Assembly: GCF_023155275.1 (NCBI RefSeq)
Contig: NZ_JALMUV010000002.1
Span: forward strand, 62,001-126,000
Direction of reading: 5' to 3'
Origin: Streptomyces rhizoryzae
GTDB lineage: Bacteria; Actinomycetota; Actinomycetes; Streptomycetales; Streptomycetaceae
DNA length: 64,000 bases
Shown: one piece after another, positions 46,761 to 59,465 of the stretch
Layout of the letters: the number at the start of each line of letters is the position of its first letter
Position numbering within the stretch: the stretch's first letter is position 1
The notes under the pieces: generated by a model
Told to the model about the DNA's origin: nothing
The model's input: the letters and a program-made list of their open reading frames with translations, nothing else
Database searches by the model: none
Translations under genes and position numbers: made by a program

Positions 46761-48413
46761 TCAACGCCCGCGCAGCTCGCGGTACTTGGCGACCAGGCCG
46801 GCCGTGGAGGCGTCCAGGCCCGGCACCTCCGCGCCCTCGGTGAGGGCCGGCTCGACGCGCTTGGCCAGGACCTTGCCCAGCTCGACGCCCCACTGGTCGA
46901 AGGAGTCGATGTTCCACACCGCGCCCTGGACGAACACCTTGTGCTCGTAGAGCGCGATCAACTGGCCCAGTACGGACGGGCTCAGCTCCGCGGCCAGGAT
47001 CGTGGTGGTGGGGTGGTTGCCGCGGAACGTGCGGTGCGGCACCAGCTCCTCGGCGACGCCCTCGGCGCGCACCTCGTCCGGCGTCTTGCCGAACGCCAGC
47101 GCCTGGCCCTGCGCGAAGAGGTTGGCCATCAGCAGGTCGTGCTGGGCGACCAGATGCGGCTGGAGGTCCGCCACCGGCCGGGCGAAGCCGATCAGATCCG
47201 CCGGGATCATCTTGGTGCCCTGGTGGAGCAGCTGGTAGTAGGCGTGCTGGCCGTTGGTGCCGGGAGTGCCCCAGACCACCGGGCCGGTCTGCCAGGCGAC
47301 GGCGTTGCCCTGGCGGTCCACGGACTTGCCGTTGGACTCCATGTCGAGCTGCTGGAGGTAGGCGGTGAACTTGGTGAGGTAGTGGCTGTAGGGCAGGACG
47401 GCGTGCGACTGGGCGTCCCAGAAGTTGCCGTACCAGATGCCCAGCAGGCCCAGCAGGAGCGGGGCGTTCTCCTCCGGCGGGGCGGTCCGGAAGTGCTCGT
47501 CGACGAGGTGGAAGCCGGCCAGCATCTCGCGGAACCGCTCCGGGCCGATCGCGATCATCAGCGACAGGCCGATCGCCGAGTCGTACGAGTAGCGGCCGCC
47601 GACCCAGTCCCAGAACTCGAACATGTTGGCGGTGTCGATGCCGAACGCGGCGACCTTCTCGGCGTTCGTCGACAGCGCCACGAAGTGCTTGGCGATCGCC
47701 TCCGCCCCGGCGCCGAGACCGGCCAGCAGCCAGTCCCGGGCGGACGCGGCGTTGGTGAGGGTCTCGATGGTGGTGAAGGTCTTCGAGGCGATGATGAACA
47801 GCGTCTCGGCCGGGTCCAGGTCGCGGACCGCCTCGTGCAGATCGGCGCCGTCCACGTTGGAGACGAAGCGGAACTGCATGTCCCGGTGGGTGTAGGCGCG
47901 CAGCGCCTCGTACGCCATCGCGGGGCCCAGATCCGAGCCGCCGATACCGATGTTGACGACCGTTTTGATGCGCCGGCCGGTGTGGCCCTTCCACGCGCCG
48001 CCGCGGACCCGGTCGGCGAAGGCGGCCATCTTGGTGAGCACCGCGTGCACCTCGGGGACGACGTTCTCCCCGTCGGAGGTGATGACCGCCGAGGAGGGCG
48101 CGCGCAACGCGGTGTGCAGCACGGAGCGGTTCTCGGTGAGGTTGATCTTCTCACCGCGGAACATCGCGTCCCGCAGCCCGGCCACGTCGGTCGCCGCGGC
48201 CAGTTCCCGCAGCAGCCGCAGCGTCTCGTCGGTGACCAGGTGCTTGGAGTAGTCCAGATGCAGATCGCCGACCCGGAGGGTGAACCGCCCCGCGCGGCCG
48301 GGATCCTTGGCGAACAGTTCCCGCAGGTGCACCTCCCGCAGCTGCTCGCGGTGCTTGCTCAACGCGGTCCACTCGGGCATCTGGTCGAGCCTGCTGTGGC
48401 CTTCTGCGTTCAT
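46761..48413 (-). CDS. pgi: Glucose-6-phosphate isomerase
   Basis: Interconverts glucose 6-phosphate and fructose 6-phosphate, linking glycolysis with the pentose phosphate genes it faces. 550 residues; blocks [52 protein letters not shown] and [14 protein letters not shown] include the catalytic Glu, His and Lys regions. ATG 48413 (MNAEGHSRL) is preferred over ATG 48434, as AGAAGG sits upstream of it and the length fits. Confidence 0.96.
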   Translation of the reverse strand: MNAEGHSRLDQMPEWTALSKHREQLREVHLRELFAKDPGRAGRFTLRVGDLHLDYSKHLVTDETLRLLRELAAATDVAGLRDAMFRGEKINLTENRSVLHTALRAPSSAVITSDGENVVPEVHAVLTKMAAFADRVRGGAWKGHTGRRIKTVVNIGIGGSDLGPAMAYEALRAYTHRDMQFRFVSNVDGADLHEAVRDLDPAETLFIIASKTFTTIETLTNAASARDWLLAGLGAGAEAIAKHFVALSTNAEKVAAFGIDTANMFEFWDWVGGRYSYDSAIGLSLMIAIGPERFREMLAGFHLVDEHFRTAPPEENAPLLLGLLGIWYGNFWDAQSHAVLPYSHYLTKFTAYLQQLDMESNGKSVDRQGNAVAWQTGPVVWGTPGTNGQHAYYQLLHQGTKMIPADLIGFARPVADLQPHLVAQHDLLMANLFAQGQALAFGKTPDEVRAEGVAEELVPHRTFRGNHPTTTILAAELSPSVLGQLIALYEHKVFVQGAVWNIDSFDQWGVELGKVLAKRVEPALTEGAEVPGLDASTAGLVAKYRELRGR

Positions 48414-48469
48414 TCGGACATCAGCCTTCTTCATCTCGTAGCGGCCCCGCCGTCCTCCAACCTAATTGA

Positions 48470-49783
48470 TCAGAACGCGGTGGGGGCACCACCCGCTCCC
48501 GCAGGGGAGTCGGGAGCGGGGGAAGGCAGCCGGCCGCTCGCGGACGGCGCGCGCTCGCCGCGGCGCAGGGCCGGTATCAGCACCAGGGTGCCGAGCCCCA
48601 GCAGGGCGGCGGCCAGCAGCGCCGGGGAGCCGGGGCCCAGGGCCACCGCGGCCGCACCGCCCAGCAGCGCGCCCAGCGGCGTCCCGGCGAGGGAGACGGT
48701 GCGGAAGGCGGCGCTCGTCCGCCCCAGCATCCCCTCGGGAGCGCGCTGCTGCACCACCGTGGTCTCCAGGACGTTCCACACCGTGCCGGCGAGGCCGAAC
48801 AGGCCCAGCGCCAGGGCCGCCGGCCACAGCGCGCGCACCGTCCCGAACACCACCAGCACCACCGTCTGCGCCGCGCCGGCCAGGAGGACGGTGCGCAGCT
48901 GCCCGCCGGCCCGGGCCGCGATCCGGGCGGCCAGCAGCCCGCCGAGCACCGTGCCGGCGCCGTAGGCCGTGGTCACCGCGGCATAGCCGTGGTCCCCGGC
49001 GCCCAGCCGGTCCTTGACGATGACGACCAGTTCGGCGATCAGCGCGCCGATGCCGGTGTTGCCCAGCGCCACCGAGCAGCAGAACCAGCGCAGCACGCCG
49101 TCGCGCCACAACGCCCGCAGCCCGGCGGCCACTTCCCGCCGCAGGGTGCGCCCCGGAGCGGCCGGCGGACGGGGCGGTGCGCCGGTGCGCAGCGAGGCGA
49201 CCAGCGCGGCGGCGAGCAGATACGTCGCCGCGTCCGCCGCGAAGGGCAGTGCGAGGCCCACCCCGATCAGGGCCGGCGCCAACGGCCCGCCGACGAACCG
49301 CCCGGCGACCTGCTGAGCGGTCATCAGACGGGCGTTGGCTGAGGTCAGCGCCTCCTTGGGCACCACCGCCGGCAGCAGGGCCGTGGCGGCGTTGTCGAAG
49401 AGCGTCTGGAGGGTGGTGAGCGCGAAGGCCAGCGCCAGCAGCAGCCCGATCCGGGCCGCACCGGCGGCCACCGCCAGCGCGAAACCGCCCATCAGCAGTC
49501 CGCGCAGCACATCGACCGCCCACATCGCGCGCCGCTGGTCCACGCGGTCCGCGACCGCCCCGCCCACCAGGCCGAACAGCAGCCACGGCGCGAACCCGCA
49601 GGCGGTGACCAGCGCGATCAGCAGCGGATCGGCCGTCAGGGCATGGGCGAGCAGCGGGAGGGCGGTGCCCGTCAGGGCGTCACCGAAGCGGGAGACCGCG
49701 GCCGCGCTCCACAGCCGCCCGAAGCCACCGCGCCAGGCGGCCGCGCCACCTCCCCCCGCCCCGCCCGCTTCCGCAACCGCCAT
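48470..49783 (-). CDS. MFS transporter
   Basis: 437 residues with twelve membrane helices, of the MFS_3/enterobactin-exporter-like group (FGRLWSAAAVSRFGDALTGTALPLLA at the start, VADRVDQRRAMWAVDVLRG as the motif A loop, NAATALLPAVVPKEALTSANARLMTAQQVAGRFVGGPL). Likely a drug or metabolite exporter; substrate unknown. ATG 49783 is used; the open frame to 49834 adds a Gly/Ala-rich stretch. Confidence 0.88.
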   Translation of the reverse strand: MAVAEAGGAGGGGAAAWRGGFGRLWSAAAVSRFGDALTGTALPLLAHALTADPLLIALVTACGFAPWLLFGLVGGAVADRVDQRRAMWAVDVLRGLLMGGFALAVAAGAARIGLLLALAFALTTLQTLFDNAATALLPAVVPKEALTSANARLMTAQQVAGRFVGGPLAPALIGVGLALPFAADAATYLLAAALVASLRTGAPPRPPAAPGRTLRREVAAGLRALWRDGVLRWFCCSVALGNTGIGALIAELVVIVKDRLGAGDHGYAAVTTAYGAGTVLGGLLAARIAARAGGQLRTVLLAGAAQTVVLVVFGTVRALWPAALALGLFGLAGTVWNVLETTVVQQRAPEGMLGRTSAAFRTVSLAGTPLGALLGGAAAVALGPGSPALLAAALLGLGTLVLIPALRRGERAPSASGRLPSPAPDSPAGAGGAPTAF

Positions 49784-49928
49784 GCCCGCCCCCGCCGCCG
49801 CACGTCCCACCGGACCCCCGCGCGGGATCCGCACCTGTCCGCAACGGTACGGCCGGCCACTGACAACGGGCCTGCGGCACTTTCCCCGGCCGGGTCCTCA
49901 GATGCGCCGGCCCGGTCCGGGAACGCCG

Positions 49929-49966
49929 CGGCCCGGCCGGAGGGGCGGTCCCCTCCGGCCGGGCCG
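49929..49966 (-). terminator. Terminator after rbpA
   Basis: CGGCCCGGCCGGAGGGG-CGGT-CCCCTCCGGCCGGGCCG, a 17-bp perfect stem 38 bases downstream of the rbpA stop codon. Confidence 0.75.
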
Positions 49967-50003
49967 GTGGTGCGAGGCGGCAGGAACGTCCGGTGCCGTG
50001 CCG

Positions 50004-50339
50004 TCAGATCTCGCCGCGGAGCTTGGCGAGCGCCTCCGCGAGGATCGCCTCGCCATCGGCGTCGCTGCGGCGCTCCCGGACGTAGGCGAGGTGCGTCTTG
50101 TACGGTTCGGTGCGCGGCGGGTCCGGCGGGCTGTCCCGGTCCTTGCCGGCCGGGAAACCACAGCGGGGGCAGTCCCAGGTGTCCGGCACCTGGGCATCAC
50201 CGGCGAAGCTGGGCTGCGTCTCGTGCCCGTTGGAGCACCAGAAGGAGATGCGGATGCGCGGCGCGGACTCGCCGCGCTCGGCCTCCCCCATCGGCCCCGC
50301 CCCGACCCGACTTCCTCGGATCGCGTTGCCACTTGCCAC
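50004..50339 (-). CDS. rbpA: RNA polymerase-binding protein RbpA
   Basis: Actinobacteria-specific general transcription factor that binds the principal sigma factor and stabilises the open complex. 111 residues: the basic N-terminal tail MASGNAIRGSRVGAGPMGEAERGE, a zinc-site core with Cys35, His39, Cys57 and Cys60, and the sigma-interacting C-terminal helices (THLAYVRERRSDADGEAILAEALAKLRGEI). GTG 50339 with GGGAG eight bases before. A loose sigma-R-like pair (GGTAAC-N18-GTT, 50447-50421) lies about 85 bases upstream; the match is weak. Confidence 0.96.
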   Translation of the reverse strand: MASGNAIRGSRVGAGPMGEAERGESAPRIRISFWCSNGHETQPSFAGDAQVPDTWDCPRCGFPAGKDRDSPPDPPRTEPYKTHLAYVRERRSDADGEAILAEALAKLRGEI

Positions 50340-50493
50340 GGTCGTAACTCCCTGCGTCATGGTGCCGCGTGCCTCTCGCAGCGACTCCTCGCTGCGGGCG
50401 CCCCAGTCTACGTAAGGCCCAACGCGCGTCCAATGACACGAGTTACCGTCCCAGGACGCCGCCCTCATGATAGGCCGCGCCCCCGACGGTATG

Positions 50494-50730
50494 TCAGCTG
50501 CCGAGCTTGACCAGGATGCCGAGCACGACGATGCAGGCGAACCAGAGCAGGCCCACCACGATGGTGATGCGGTCGAGGTTCCGCTCGGCGACCGAGGAGC
50601 CACCGACCGTGGACTGCATACCGCCACCGAACATGTCGGACAGGCCGCCGCCCTTCCCCTTGTGCATGAGCACCAGCATCATCAGCAGGAGGCTGAAGAT
50701 GATGAGGGCGATCGAGAACCCGATGACCAC
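50494..50730 (-). CDS. secG: Preprotein translocase subunit SecG
   Basis: 78 residues, two membrane helices (IGFSIALIIFSLLLMMLVLMHKG and ITIVVGLLWFACIVVLGILVKL) joined by the conserved GKGGGLSDMFGGGMQSTVGGSSVAERNLDR loop. Component of the SecYEG channel. GTG 50730. Lies downstream of tpiA, its usual neighbour in actinobacteria. Confidence 0.95.
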   Translation of the reverse strand: MVIGFSIALIIFSLLLMMLVLMHKGKGGGLSDMFGGGMQSTVGGSSVAERNLDRITIVVGLLWFACIVVLGILVKLGS

Positions 50731-50871
50731 GGCTGGACCAACTCTCTGAGGACTGTCGGACGGGACGCGCCGGCCTCCCGGCGGGCCGGACGGTGCGGGG
50801 CCGGGGCGGTGCGCTGGACACCGAACCCGGCCCCGACAGGGTACGACGGGCCGGGCCCGTCGTCATAGCTG

Positions 50872-51648
<777 letters not shown>

Positions 51649-51654
51649 AGGTGT

Positions 51655-52866
51655 TCAGTCCTCCAGAGCGGCGAGGCCGGGGAGCGTCTTGCCTTCGAGG
51701 TATTCGAGGCTGGCGCCGCCGCCGGTCGAAATGTGGCCGAAAGCATTCTCGTCGAAGCCGAGCAGGCGCACGGCGGCGGCCGAGTCACCGCCACCCACGA
51801 CGGTGAAGGCGTTCGAGTCCAGCAGGCCCTGCGCGACGGCCTTGGTGCCGTTCGCGTAGTCGGGGTGCTCGAAGACGCCCATCGGGCCGTTCCAGAAGAC
51901 GGTGGCCGCGTCGGCGAGCTTGGCGGCGTACAGCTCCCGGGTCTTCGGGCCGATGTCCAGGCCCTCCTTGTCGGCCGGGATGGCGTCCGAGGCGACGGTG
52001 TCCGGGTTGGCCGGGGTCTTGCCCTTGAGGTCCGGGAACTCGGCCGAGACCAGCACGTCGACCGGGAGCACGAACTCCACACCGCGCTTCTCGGCGCGCG
52101 CGAGGTACTCCAGGCAGGCCGGGATCTGGTCCTTCTGGAGCAGCGAGATGCCGACCTCGTGGCCCTTGGCCGCCAGGAAGGTGTAGGCCATCCCGCCGCC
52201 GACCAGGATGCGGTCGGCCTTGTCGATCAGCTGGTCGATGACGGCGAGCTTGTCGGAGACCTTGGCGCCGCCGAGCACCACCACGTAGGGGCGCCGGACG
52301 TCGTGGGTGAGCTTCTTCAGGACGCCGACCTCGGTGGCGATCAGGTCGCCGGCGGCGTGCGGCAGCCGCCCGGGCAGGTCGTAGACCGAGGCGTGCTTGC
52401 GGTGCACGGCGCCGAAACCGTCGCCGACGTAGAGGTCGGCGAGGTCGGCGAGCCGGTCGGCGAAGGCGCCGCGCTCGGCGTCGTCCTTGCTGGTCTCGCC
52501 GGCGTTGAAGCGGAGGTTCTCCAGGACCGCCACCCGGCCGTCGGCCAGCTCCGCGGTCACCGCGCGGGCGGACTCCCCGACCGTGTCGGCGGCGAACGCC
52601 ACCTCCTGGCCGAGGAGTTCGCCCAGCCGCCGGGCCGCGGGGGCCAGCGAGAAGGCGGGGTCCGGGGCGCCCTTGGGGCGGCCCAGGTGCGAGGCGACGA
52701 TCACCTTGGCGCCGAGCCCGGTGAGCTTGGTGATCGTCGGGACGACGGCACGGATCCGGCCGTCGTCGGTGATGGTGGTGCCGTCCAGGGGGACGTTGAG
52801 GTCAGCGCGGACGAAGACCCGCTTGCCCGCAACGCCTTCCTTGGCGAGATCGTCGATCGTCTTCAT
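51655..52866 (-). CDS. pgk: Phosphoglycerate kinase
   Basis: 403 residues, substrate-level ATP-forming step of glycolysis. Conserved blocks: KRVFVRADLNVPLDG, VIVASHLGRPKG, ENLRFNAGE, DGFGAVHRKHAS, VLGGAKVSDKLAVI, and the nucleotide site WNGPMGVFEHPDYANGTKAVAQ ... VGGGDSAAAV. Starts with ATG 52866; a hairpin lies between it and gapA upstream. Confidence 0.97.
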   Translation of the reverse strand: MKTIDDLAKEGVAGKRVFVRADLNVPLDGTTITDDGRIRAVVPTITKLTGLGAKVIVASHLGRPKGAPDPAFSLAPAARRLGELLGQEVAFAADTVGESARAVTAELADGRVAVLENLRFNAGETSKDDAERGAFADRLADLADLYVGDGFGAVHRKHASVYDLPGRLPHAAGDLIATEVGVLKKLTHDVRRPYVVVLGGAKVSDKLAVIDQLIDKADRILVGGGMAYTFLAAKGHEVGISLLQKDQIPACLEYLARAEKRGVEFVLPVDVLVSAEFPDLKGKTPANPDTVASDAIPADKEGLDIGPKTRELYAAKLADAATVFWNGPMGVFEHPDYANGTKAVAQGLLDSNAFTVVGGGDSAAAVRLLGFDENAFGHISTGGGASLEYLEGKTLPGLAALED

Positions 52867-52913
52867 GTGAAGTGACTCCGTTGTAGTCCGTCAAGGGACT
52901 GTATCCGCCATGG

Positions 52914-52957
52914 GACGGGGCCCGTACGGCGCGTTCCCGCGCCCTACGAGCCCCGTC
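52914..52957 (-). terminator. Stem-loop between gapA and pgk
   Basis: Nested inverted repeats GACGGGG...CCCCGTC, CGTA...TACG and GGCGCG-TTCC-CGCGCC form one long interrupted stem-loop in the gapA-pgk gap. Could act as a terminator/attenuator or mRNA processing barrier that lets gapA transcript exceed pgk-tpiA transcript. Confidence 0.55.
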
Positions 52958-52994
52958 CGCTACCTTCCGGTGCCGTGCCCGCCGGCGGGCAGGG

Positions 52995-54032
<1,038 letters not shown>

Positions 54033-54204
54033 TTACCGGCGAGCTGTATGGGCTGTCCCCGACCGCCTCCGACCCTACCCCCTCAACGAGACGTACGTGA
54101 CATTGACATCGGCGCCGAAAGATGCTCAGGTGAGCGGCTTCGAGCCCCTCTGACGCACGGGCGGTTCCGGCCCGGTCCGGCAGCTCCCGGCGGCCCGCAC
54201 GCAC

Positions 54205-54239
54205 GCGCCCCCGGCACCCTGTTCGGGCGCCGGGGGCGC
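54205..54239 (-). terminator. Terminator of the uvrC-rapZ-yvcK-whiA operon
   Basis: GCGCCCCCGGC-loop-GCCGGGGGCGC, 11-bp perfect stem with a 13-base loop, 26 bases past the whiA stop codon. Confidence 0.7.
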
Positions 54240-54264
54240 GGGGAGAGCGGGGCGGGTCCCGCGG

Positions 54265-55254
54265 TCAGCCGACCATGCCGTCCGCGAGCTCCTCGGTGAG
54301 GTTGGACTCCGTACCGGGAATGCCCAGGTCCTGGGCCCGCTTGTCGGCCATCGCCAGCAGCCGGCGGATCCGCCCGGCGACCGCGTCCTTGGTCAGCGGC
54401 GGATCGGCCAGCGCGCCCAGCTCCTCCAGGGACGCCTGCTTGTGCTCCATGCGCAGCCGGCCGGCCGCCGCGAGGTGCTCGGGGACCTCCTCGCCGAGGA
54501 TCTCCAGGGCGCGCTGCACCCGGGCGCCGGCGGCGACCGCGGCGCGGGCGGAGCGGCGGAGGTTGGCGTCGTCGAAGTTGGCGAGGCGGTTGGCGGTGGC
54601 CCGCACCTCGCGGCGCATCCGCCGCTCCTCCCAGGCGAGCACCGAGTCGTGGGCGCCGAGCCGCGTCAGCAGCGCGCCGATCGCGTCACCGTCACGGACG
54701 ACCACGCGGTCCACGCTGCGCACCTCGCGGGCCTTGGCGCCGATGCCGAGCCGGCGGGCCGCGCCGACCAGGGCCAGGGCCGCCTCCGGGCCGGGGCAGG
54801 TGACCTCCAGGGAGGAGGAGCGGCCGGGCTCGGTGAGCGAGCCGTGCGCGAGGAAGGCGCCGCGCCAGGCGGCCTCGGCGTCGCAGGTCGCGCCGGAGAC
54901 CACCTGCGGGGGCAGGCCGCGGATGGGGCGGCCGCGGCCGTCGACCAGACCGGTCTGCCGGGCCAGCTGGTCGCCGCCGGCCACCACGCGGACGACGTAG
55001 CGGCTGCCGCGCCGAAGGCCGCCGGGGGCCATCACGACCAGGTCGGAGGAGTGGCCGAAGATCTCCAGGATGTCCTTGCGGAGCCGGCGGGCGGCGACGC
55101 CCGTGTCGAGCTCCGCCTCGATCACGATGCGTCCGCTGACCAGGTGCAGACCACCCGCGAACCGCAGGATCGACGAGACCTCCGACTTCCGGCAGCAGGT
55201 CCGGGTGACGGGGAGCCGGGAGATCTCATCCTTCACCGCAGCCGTCATCGCCAT
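54265..55254 (-). CDS. whiA: Sporulation regulator WhiA
   Basis: DNA-binding protein that with WhiB starts sporulation septation in Streptomyces aerial hyphae. 329 residues: N-terminal LAGLIDADG homing-endonuclease-like fold without catalytic residues ([23 protein letters not shown] ...) and a C-terminal helix-turn-helix (about 275-315, [32 protein letters not shown]). ATG 55254 or ATG 55248 (MTAAVKDE, the usual streptomycete start). Overlaps yvcK by 10 bp. Confidence 0.97.
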   Translation of the reverse strand: MAMTAAVKDEISRLPVTRTCCRKSEVSSILRFAGGLHLVSGRIVIEAELDTGVAARRLRKDILEIFGHSSDLVVMAPGGLRRGSRYVVRVVAGGDQLARQTGLVDGRGRPIRGLPPQVVSGATCDAEAAWRGAFLAHGSLTEPGRSSSLEVTCPGPEAALALVGAARRLGIGAKAREVRSVDRVVVRDGDAIGALLTRLGAHDSVLAWEERRMRREVRATANRLANFDDANLRRSARAAVAAGARVQRALEILGEEVPEHLAAAGRLRMEHKQASLEELGALADPPLTKDAVAGRIRRLLAMADKRAQDLGIPGTESNLTEELADGMVG

Positions 55255-56306
55255 GGGCCGATCCTTCCATGCATCCGAAAAATACGGTCGTACGCGGCTG
55301 CCAGCAGTTCCGGATCGTGCCGGTCGGGGGCTCCCCCGGCACCGGACCGGGCGTCGTCTCCGCGTCGGGCGACCGCGGCCAGTTCGACCTCGCTGCCCAC
55401 CAGCTGCTTGGCGGCAACCGTCAGACCGTCGATGTCGGGCACCGCGGCCTCGTCGGCCAGCACCACGTCGAAGGCGAGTTTAGGGGCGTGTCGGGCCAAA
55501 ACCTCCAAATGACGCTGCGGGGAGAAGCCGTCGGTTTCGCCCGGCTGGGGCGCGAGGTTGAGCGAGAGGACCTTGCGGGCCTGCGTCTCCTCCAGGGCCT
55601 CGCGCAGTTCGGGGACGAGCAGGTGCGGGATGACCGAGGAGAACCACGAACCGGGGCCGAGCACCACCCAGTCGGCGTCCCGCACCGCGGCGACCACCTC
55701 GGGCACGGCCGGCGGGTCCTGGGGGACGACGTGCACGGACTGCACCTCGCCGCGGGTGAGCGCGACCGTGGCCTGGCCGCGGACCGTGCTGATCCCGTCC
55801 GGGTGATCCGGGTCCAGCCCCTTGACCTGGGCCTGGAGCTCCAGCGGCACCGCGGACATGGGCAGCACCCGGCCGTGCGCGCCGAGCAGCTTGCCGACCA
55901 GGTCGAGGGCCTGGACGTGGTCGCCGAGCTGCTCCCACAGCGCGACGATCAGCAGATTGCCCACCGCGTGGTCGTGCAGTTCGCCCTCGCTGGTGAAGCG
56001 GTGCTGGATGACCCGGGCCCAGGTCTGGCCCCAGTCGTCGTCACCGCACAGCGCGGCCAGCGCCTTGCGGAGGTCGCCGGGCGGCAGCACGCCCAGCTCG
56101 TCGCGGAGCCGGCCGCTGGAGCCGCCGTCGTCGGCGACGGTGACCACGGCGGTCAGGTCGCGGGTGATCCGGCGCAGCGCGGCGAGCGAGGCGGACAGGC
56201 CCATACCGCCGCCGAGCGCCACCACCTTGGGGGTGGCGCCCTTCGTCGTACGGCCTCGGGGGACGAATCTGCGGACCCGGTGCAGCCGTGGTGCGCGGCC
56301 GCTCAC
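55245..56306 (-). CDS. yvcK: YvcK/GlmR-type uridine diphosphate-sugar-binding protein
   Basis: 353 residues of the CofD/UPF0052 superfamily. Signature blocks: [51 protein letters not shown] and [20 protein letters not shown]. Homologues bind UDP-GlcNAc and control carbon flow to the cell wall; it is not the F420 enzyme CofD. GTG 56306 overlaps the rapZ stop by 4 bp. Confidence 0.93.
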   Translation of the reverse strand: MSGRAPRLHRVRRFVPRGRTTKGATPKVVALGGGMGLSASLAALRRITRDLTAVVTVADDGGSSGRLRDELGVLPPGDLRKALAALCGDDDWGQTWARVIQHRFTSEGELHDHAVGNLLIVALWEQLGDHVQALDLVGKLLGAHGRVLPMSAVPLELQAQVKGLDPDHPDGISTVRGQATVALTRGEVQSVHVVPQDPPAVPEVVAAVRDADWVVLGPGSWFSSVIPHLLVPELREALEETQARKVLSLNLAPQPGETDGFSPQRHLEVLARHAPKLAFDVVLADEAAVPDIDGLTVAAKQLVGSEVELAAVARRGDDARSGAGGAPDRHDPELLAAAYDRIFRMHGRIGPWR

Positions 56307-57256
56307 TCGCGCCCCATGTCCCGGTGCACGACGACCGTTTCGACGCCGTCGGAGGTCAGCCGGCGGGCCAGCTTCTCCGACATCGCCACGCTGCGGTGCT
56401 TGCCGCCCGTGCAGCCGACGGCGATGGTCACGTAGCGCTTGCCCTCGCGGCGGTAGCCGGCCGCGACCAGGCGCAGCAGGTCGGTGTAGCCGTCCAGGAA
56501 CTCCTGGGTGCCGGGCTGGTCGAAGACGTAGCGGGAGACCTCTTCGTTCAGACCGGTGAAGGGGCGCAGCTCGGGGACCCAGTGCGGGTTGGGGATGAAG
56601 CGGCAGTCGATGACCATGTCGGCGTCGACCGGGAGGCCGTACTTGAAGCCGAAGGACATGACCGTGGCGCGCAGCTCGGGCACCTCCTCGCCGGCGAACT
56701 GGGCGTCCAGCTTGGCGCGGAGTTCGTGGACGTTCAGGCTGGAGGTGTCGATGACCAGGTCGGCGTCGCCGCGCAGCTCGCGCAGCAGGTCGCGCTCGGC
56801 GGCGATGCCGTCGACGATCCGGCCGTCGCCCTGGAGGGGGTGCGGGCGGCGGACCGACTCGAAGCGGCGCACCAGGGCCTCGTCGGAGGACTCCAGGAAG
56901 ACGATGCGGCGCTTGACGTTCTGCGCGTCGAGGGTGGCCAGGGACTCCTTGAGGTTGGCGAAGAAGCGGCGGCCGCGGACGTCGACGACCACGGCGATCT
57001 TGGCGACGTTGCCCTGCGAGCGGGCGCCCAGCTCGACCATCGGCGGGATCAGCTCGGGCGGGATGTTGTCCACGACGAACCAGCCGAGGTCCTCCAGGCA
57101 CTTCGCGGCCGTGCTGCGGCCGGCGCCGGACATGCCGGAGATGATCACCAGCTCGGGGATCGCGGCGCTCTCGCCCTGGTCGGCTTCGCGCATCGTGCCC
57201 GTACTCACCTGTGCACCGTCTCTCTCGGGTTCCTGCGTGTCGTGCGGTGTGCTCAT
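56303..57256 (-). CDS. rapZ: RNase adapter / nucleotide-binding protein RapZ
   Basis: 317 residues; P-loop GMSGAGRST at 41-49, then [15 protein letters not shown], a C-terminal domain with [24 protein letters not shown] and [19 protein letters not shown]. In E. coli RapZ steers small RNAs controlling GlmS; in actinobacteria its role is not settled. The first 30 residues are a disordered extension. Overlaps uvrC and yvcK by 4 bp each. Confidence 0.94.
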   Translation of the reverse strand: MSTPHDTQEPERDGAQVSTGTMREADQGESAAIPELVIISGMSGAGRSTAAKCLEDLGWFVVDNIPPELIPPMVELGARSQGNVAKIAVVVDVRGRRFFANLKESLATLDAQNVKRRIVFLESSDEALVRRFESVRRPHPLQGDGRIVDGIAAERDLLRELRGDADLVIDTSSLNVHELRAKLDAQFAGEEVPELRATVMSFGFKYGLPVDADMVIDCRFIPNPHWVPELRPFTGLNEEVSRYVFDQPGTQEFLDGYTDLLRLVAAGYRREGKRYVTIAVGCTGGKHRSVAMSEKLARRLTSDGVETVVVHRDMGRE

Positions 57257-59355
57257 CGGTCCTGCCCCCGTTCTGCTGACAACGCGGCCGGCGGGGCCCC
57301 GTCATCCTCAATGATCTCTCCTGTGGCGGTGTTCACCGCGGGGGCGGGCGGGGCCGCGGCGGTCAGCGCCGCGGCGACCGTCTCGGCGGTCTTCCGGCCG
57401 ACGCCGGGGACCTGGCAGATCTCCTCCACCGTGGCGGCCCGCAGCTTCTTCAGCGAGCCGAAGTGCTTCAGGAGGGCCTGGCGGCGGGTCTCGCCCAGTC
57501 CGGGCACGGCGTCCAGCGGGGACGCCGTGAGGCGCTTGCCCCGCTTGCTGCGCTGGTAGGTGATCGCGAAACGGTGCGCCTCGTCGCGGACCCGCTGGAG
57601 GAGGTAGAGCCCCTCGCTGCTGCGCGGCAGCACCACCGGGTCGTCCTCGCCGGGCAGCCAGACCTCCTCCAGGCGCTTGGCCAGACCGCAGACCGCGACG
57701 TCGTCGATGCCCAGCTCGTCCATGGCCCGGCGGGCGGCCGCCACCTGGGGGGCGCCGCCGTCGACGACCACCAGCTGGGGCGGGTAGGCGAACCGCTTGG
57801 GGCGGCCGTCCTCGTCGGTGAACCGGGCGGCGGCGTCCTCGGCGGCGGCCGGGCCGCCGGGGGCCGCGGCGCCGGCCGGGAGCACGGCGGCCGCGGGGTC
57901 CTCCGCGGGGCCCTCCGGCTCCGGTGCGGGCTCCTCGCCCCACTCCCCCGACCGCTGCTTCTCCTGGAGGTAGCGCTTGAAGCGGCGGCCGATGACCTCG
58001 TGCATGGAACGGACATCGTCCTGCCCGGCGAAACCTTTGATCTGGAAGCGGCGGTATTCGCTCTTCCGGGCGAGGCCGTCCTCGAACACCACCATGGAGG
58101 CGACCACGTCCTCGCCCTGGAGGTGCGAGATGTCGAAGCACTCGATGCGCAGCGGGACGGTGTCCAGACCGAGGGCCTGGGCGATCTCCTCCAGGGCGCG
58201 GGAGCGGGTGGTCAGGTCGGAGGCGCGCTTGGTCTTGTGCAGCGCGAGCGCCTGCTGGGCGTTGCGCGCGACGGTGGCCATCAGGTCCTTCTTGTCGCCG
58301 CGCTGCGGGATGCGCAGCGAGACCTGCGAGCCGCGGCGCTGGGTGAGCCACTGGGCGACCGGCTCGACGGGCTCGGGCAGCGCCGGGACCAGCACCTCCT
58401 TGGGGACCGCGTCGCCCTGCTCCTCGCCGTAGAGCTGCTGGAGGGCGTGCTCGACGAGATCGCCGGTGGTGACCGCCTCGACCTTGTCGGTGACCCAGCC
58501 GCGCTGGCCGCGGACCCGGCCGCCGCGGACGTGGAAGATCTGGACGGCGGCTTCGAGTTCGTCCTCGGCGAGGGCGATGAGGTCGGCGTCGGTGGCGTCG
58601 GCGAGCACCACCGCGCTCTTCTCCATGGCCCGCCGGAGGGCCGCTATGTCGTCCCGGAGGCGGGCGGCGCGCTCGTACTCCATCTCCTCGGCGGCCTCCT
58701 GCATACCGCGCTCCAGGCGGCGGAGGTGGGCGCCGGTGCGGCCGGCCATGAAGTCGCAGAATTCCGCGGCCAGTTCGCGGTGGTCCTCGGGGGAGATGCG
58801 GCCGACGCAGGGGGCGGCGCACTTGCCGATGTAACCGAGCAGGCAGGGGCGGCCGATCTGGGCGGAGCGCTTGAAGACCCCGGCGGAGCAGGTGCGCACG
58901 GGGAAGACGCGCAGCAGCAGGTCGACGGTCTCGCGGATGGCCCAGGCGTGCGCGTACGGGCCGAAGTAGCGCACGCCCTTCTTCTTGGCGCCGCGCATGA
59001 CCTGGACGCGGGGGAACTCCTCGCCGAGGGTCACCGCGAGATACGGATAGGACTTGTCGTCGCGGTACTTGACGTTGAACCGCGGGTCGAACTCCTTGAT
59101 CCAGCTGTATTCGAGCTGGAGGGCCTCGACCTCGGTGGAGACCACCGTCCACTCCACGGAGGCGGCGGTGGTGACCATCGTGCGGGTGCGCGGGTGGAGG
59201 CCGGCCAGGTCCTGGAAGTAGTTGGCCAGGCGCTGGCGCAGGCTCTTGGCCTTGCCGACGTAGATGACCCGGCCGTGCTCGTCGCGGAATTTATAGACCC
59301 CCGGCGAGTCGGGGATCTGTCCCGGCTTGGGTCGGTAGCTGCTGGGGTCTGCCAT
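57253..59355 (-). CDS. uvrC: Excinuclease ABC subunit C
   Basis: Nuclease making both incisions in nucleotide excision repair. 700 residues: GIY-YIG domain ([27 protein letters not shown], about 18-45), Cys-rich region (VRTCSAGVF ... [19 protein letters not shown]), UVR motif ([18 protein letters not shown]), RNase H-like domain with [20 protein letters not shown] and [10 protein letters not shown], and a C-terminal helix-hairpin-helix. A Pro/Ala/Glu-rich insert (about 490-530) is an actinomycete feature. ATG 59355. First gene of the whiA operon. Confidence 0.97.
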   Translation of the reverse strand: MADPSSYRPKPGQIPDSPGVYKFRDEHGRVIYVGKAKSLRQRLANYFQDLAGLHPRTRTMVTTAASVEWTVVSTEVEALQLEYSWIKEFDPRFNVKYRDDKSYPYLAVTLGEEFPRVQVMRGAKKKGVRYFGPYAHAWAIRETVDLLLRVFPVRTCSAGVFKRSAQIGRPCLLGYIGKCAAPCVGRISPEDHRELAAEFCDFMAGRTGAHLRRLERGMQEAAEEMEYERAARLRDDIAALRRAMEKSAVVLADATDADLIALAEDELEAAVQIFHVRGGRVRGQRGWVTDKVEAVTTGDLVEHALQQLYGEEQGDAVPKEVLVPALPEPVEPVAQWLTQRRGSQVSLRIPQRGDKKDLMATVARNAQQALALHKTKRASDLTTRSRALEEIAQALGLDTVPLRIECFDISHLQGEDVVASMVVFEDGLARKSEYRRFQIKGFAGQDDVRSMHEVIGRRFKRYLQEKQRSGEWGEEPAPEPEGPAEDPAAAVLPAGAAAPGGPAAAEDAAARFTDEDGRPKRFAYPPQLVVVDGGAPQVAAARRAMDELGIDDVAVCGLAKRLEEVWLPGEDDPVVLPRSSEGLYLLQRVRDEAHRFAITYQRSKRGKRLTASPLDAVPGLGETRRQALLKHFGSLKKLRAATVEEICQVPGVGRKTAETVAAALTAAAPPAPAVNTATGEIIEDDGAPPAALSAERGQDR

Positions 59356-59419
59356 GCCCACCACCCTACTGACCGCCACTGACAATCACGGCCGAGGCGG
59401 GGGCGGGGGCGCGGGGCGG

Positions 59420-59452
59420 GGGCGGGGGCGGCACGGGTGGCCGCCCCCGCCC
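59420..59452 (-). terminator. Terminator of the C70 protease operon
   Basis: GGGCGGGGGCGGC-loop-GCCGCCCCCGCCC, 13-bp perfect stem with 7-base loop, 13 bases after the stop of the secreted protein gene at 59466. May also isolate uvrC. Confidence 0.65.
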
Positions 59453-59465
59453 GTCGGGCGGCCGC

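Noticed and set aside
50421..50447. Sigma-R-type promoter for rbpA (GGTAAC-N18-GTT)
   Set aside because: The -35 matches the GGGAAT consensus poorly, so it is mentioned only as a loose candidate, not listed as a feature.
55326..55337. GGGGGCTCCCCC as a third copy of the palindromic repeat
   Set aside because: Lies inside the yvcK coding region, lacks the CTCCCA/TGGGGAG arms and loop, and is easily explained by base composition.
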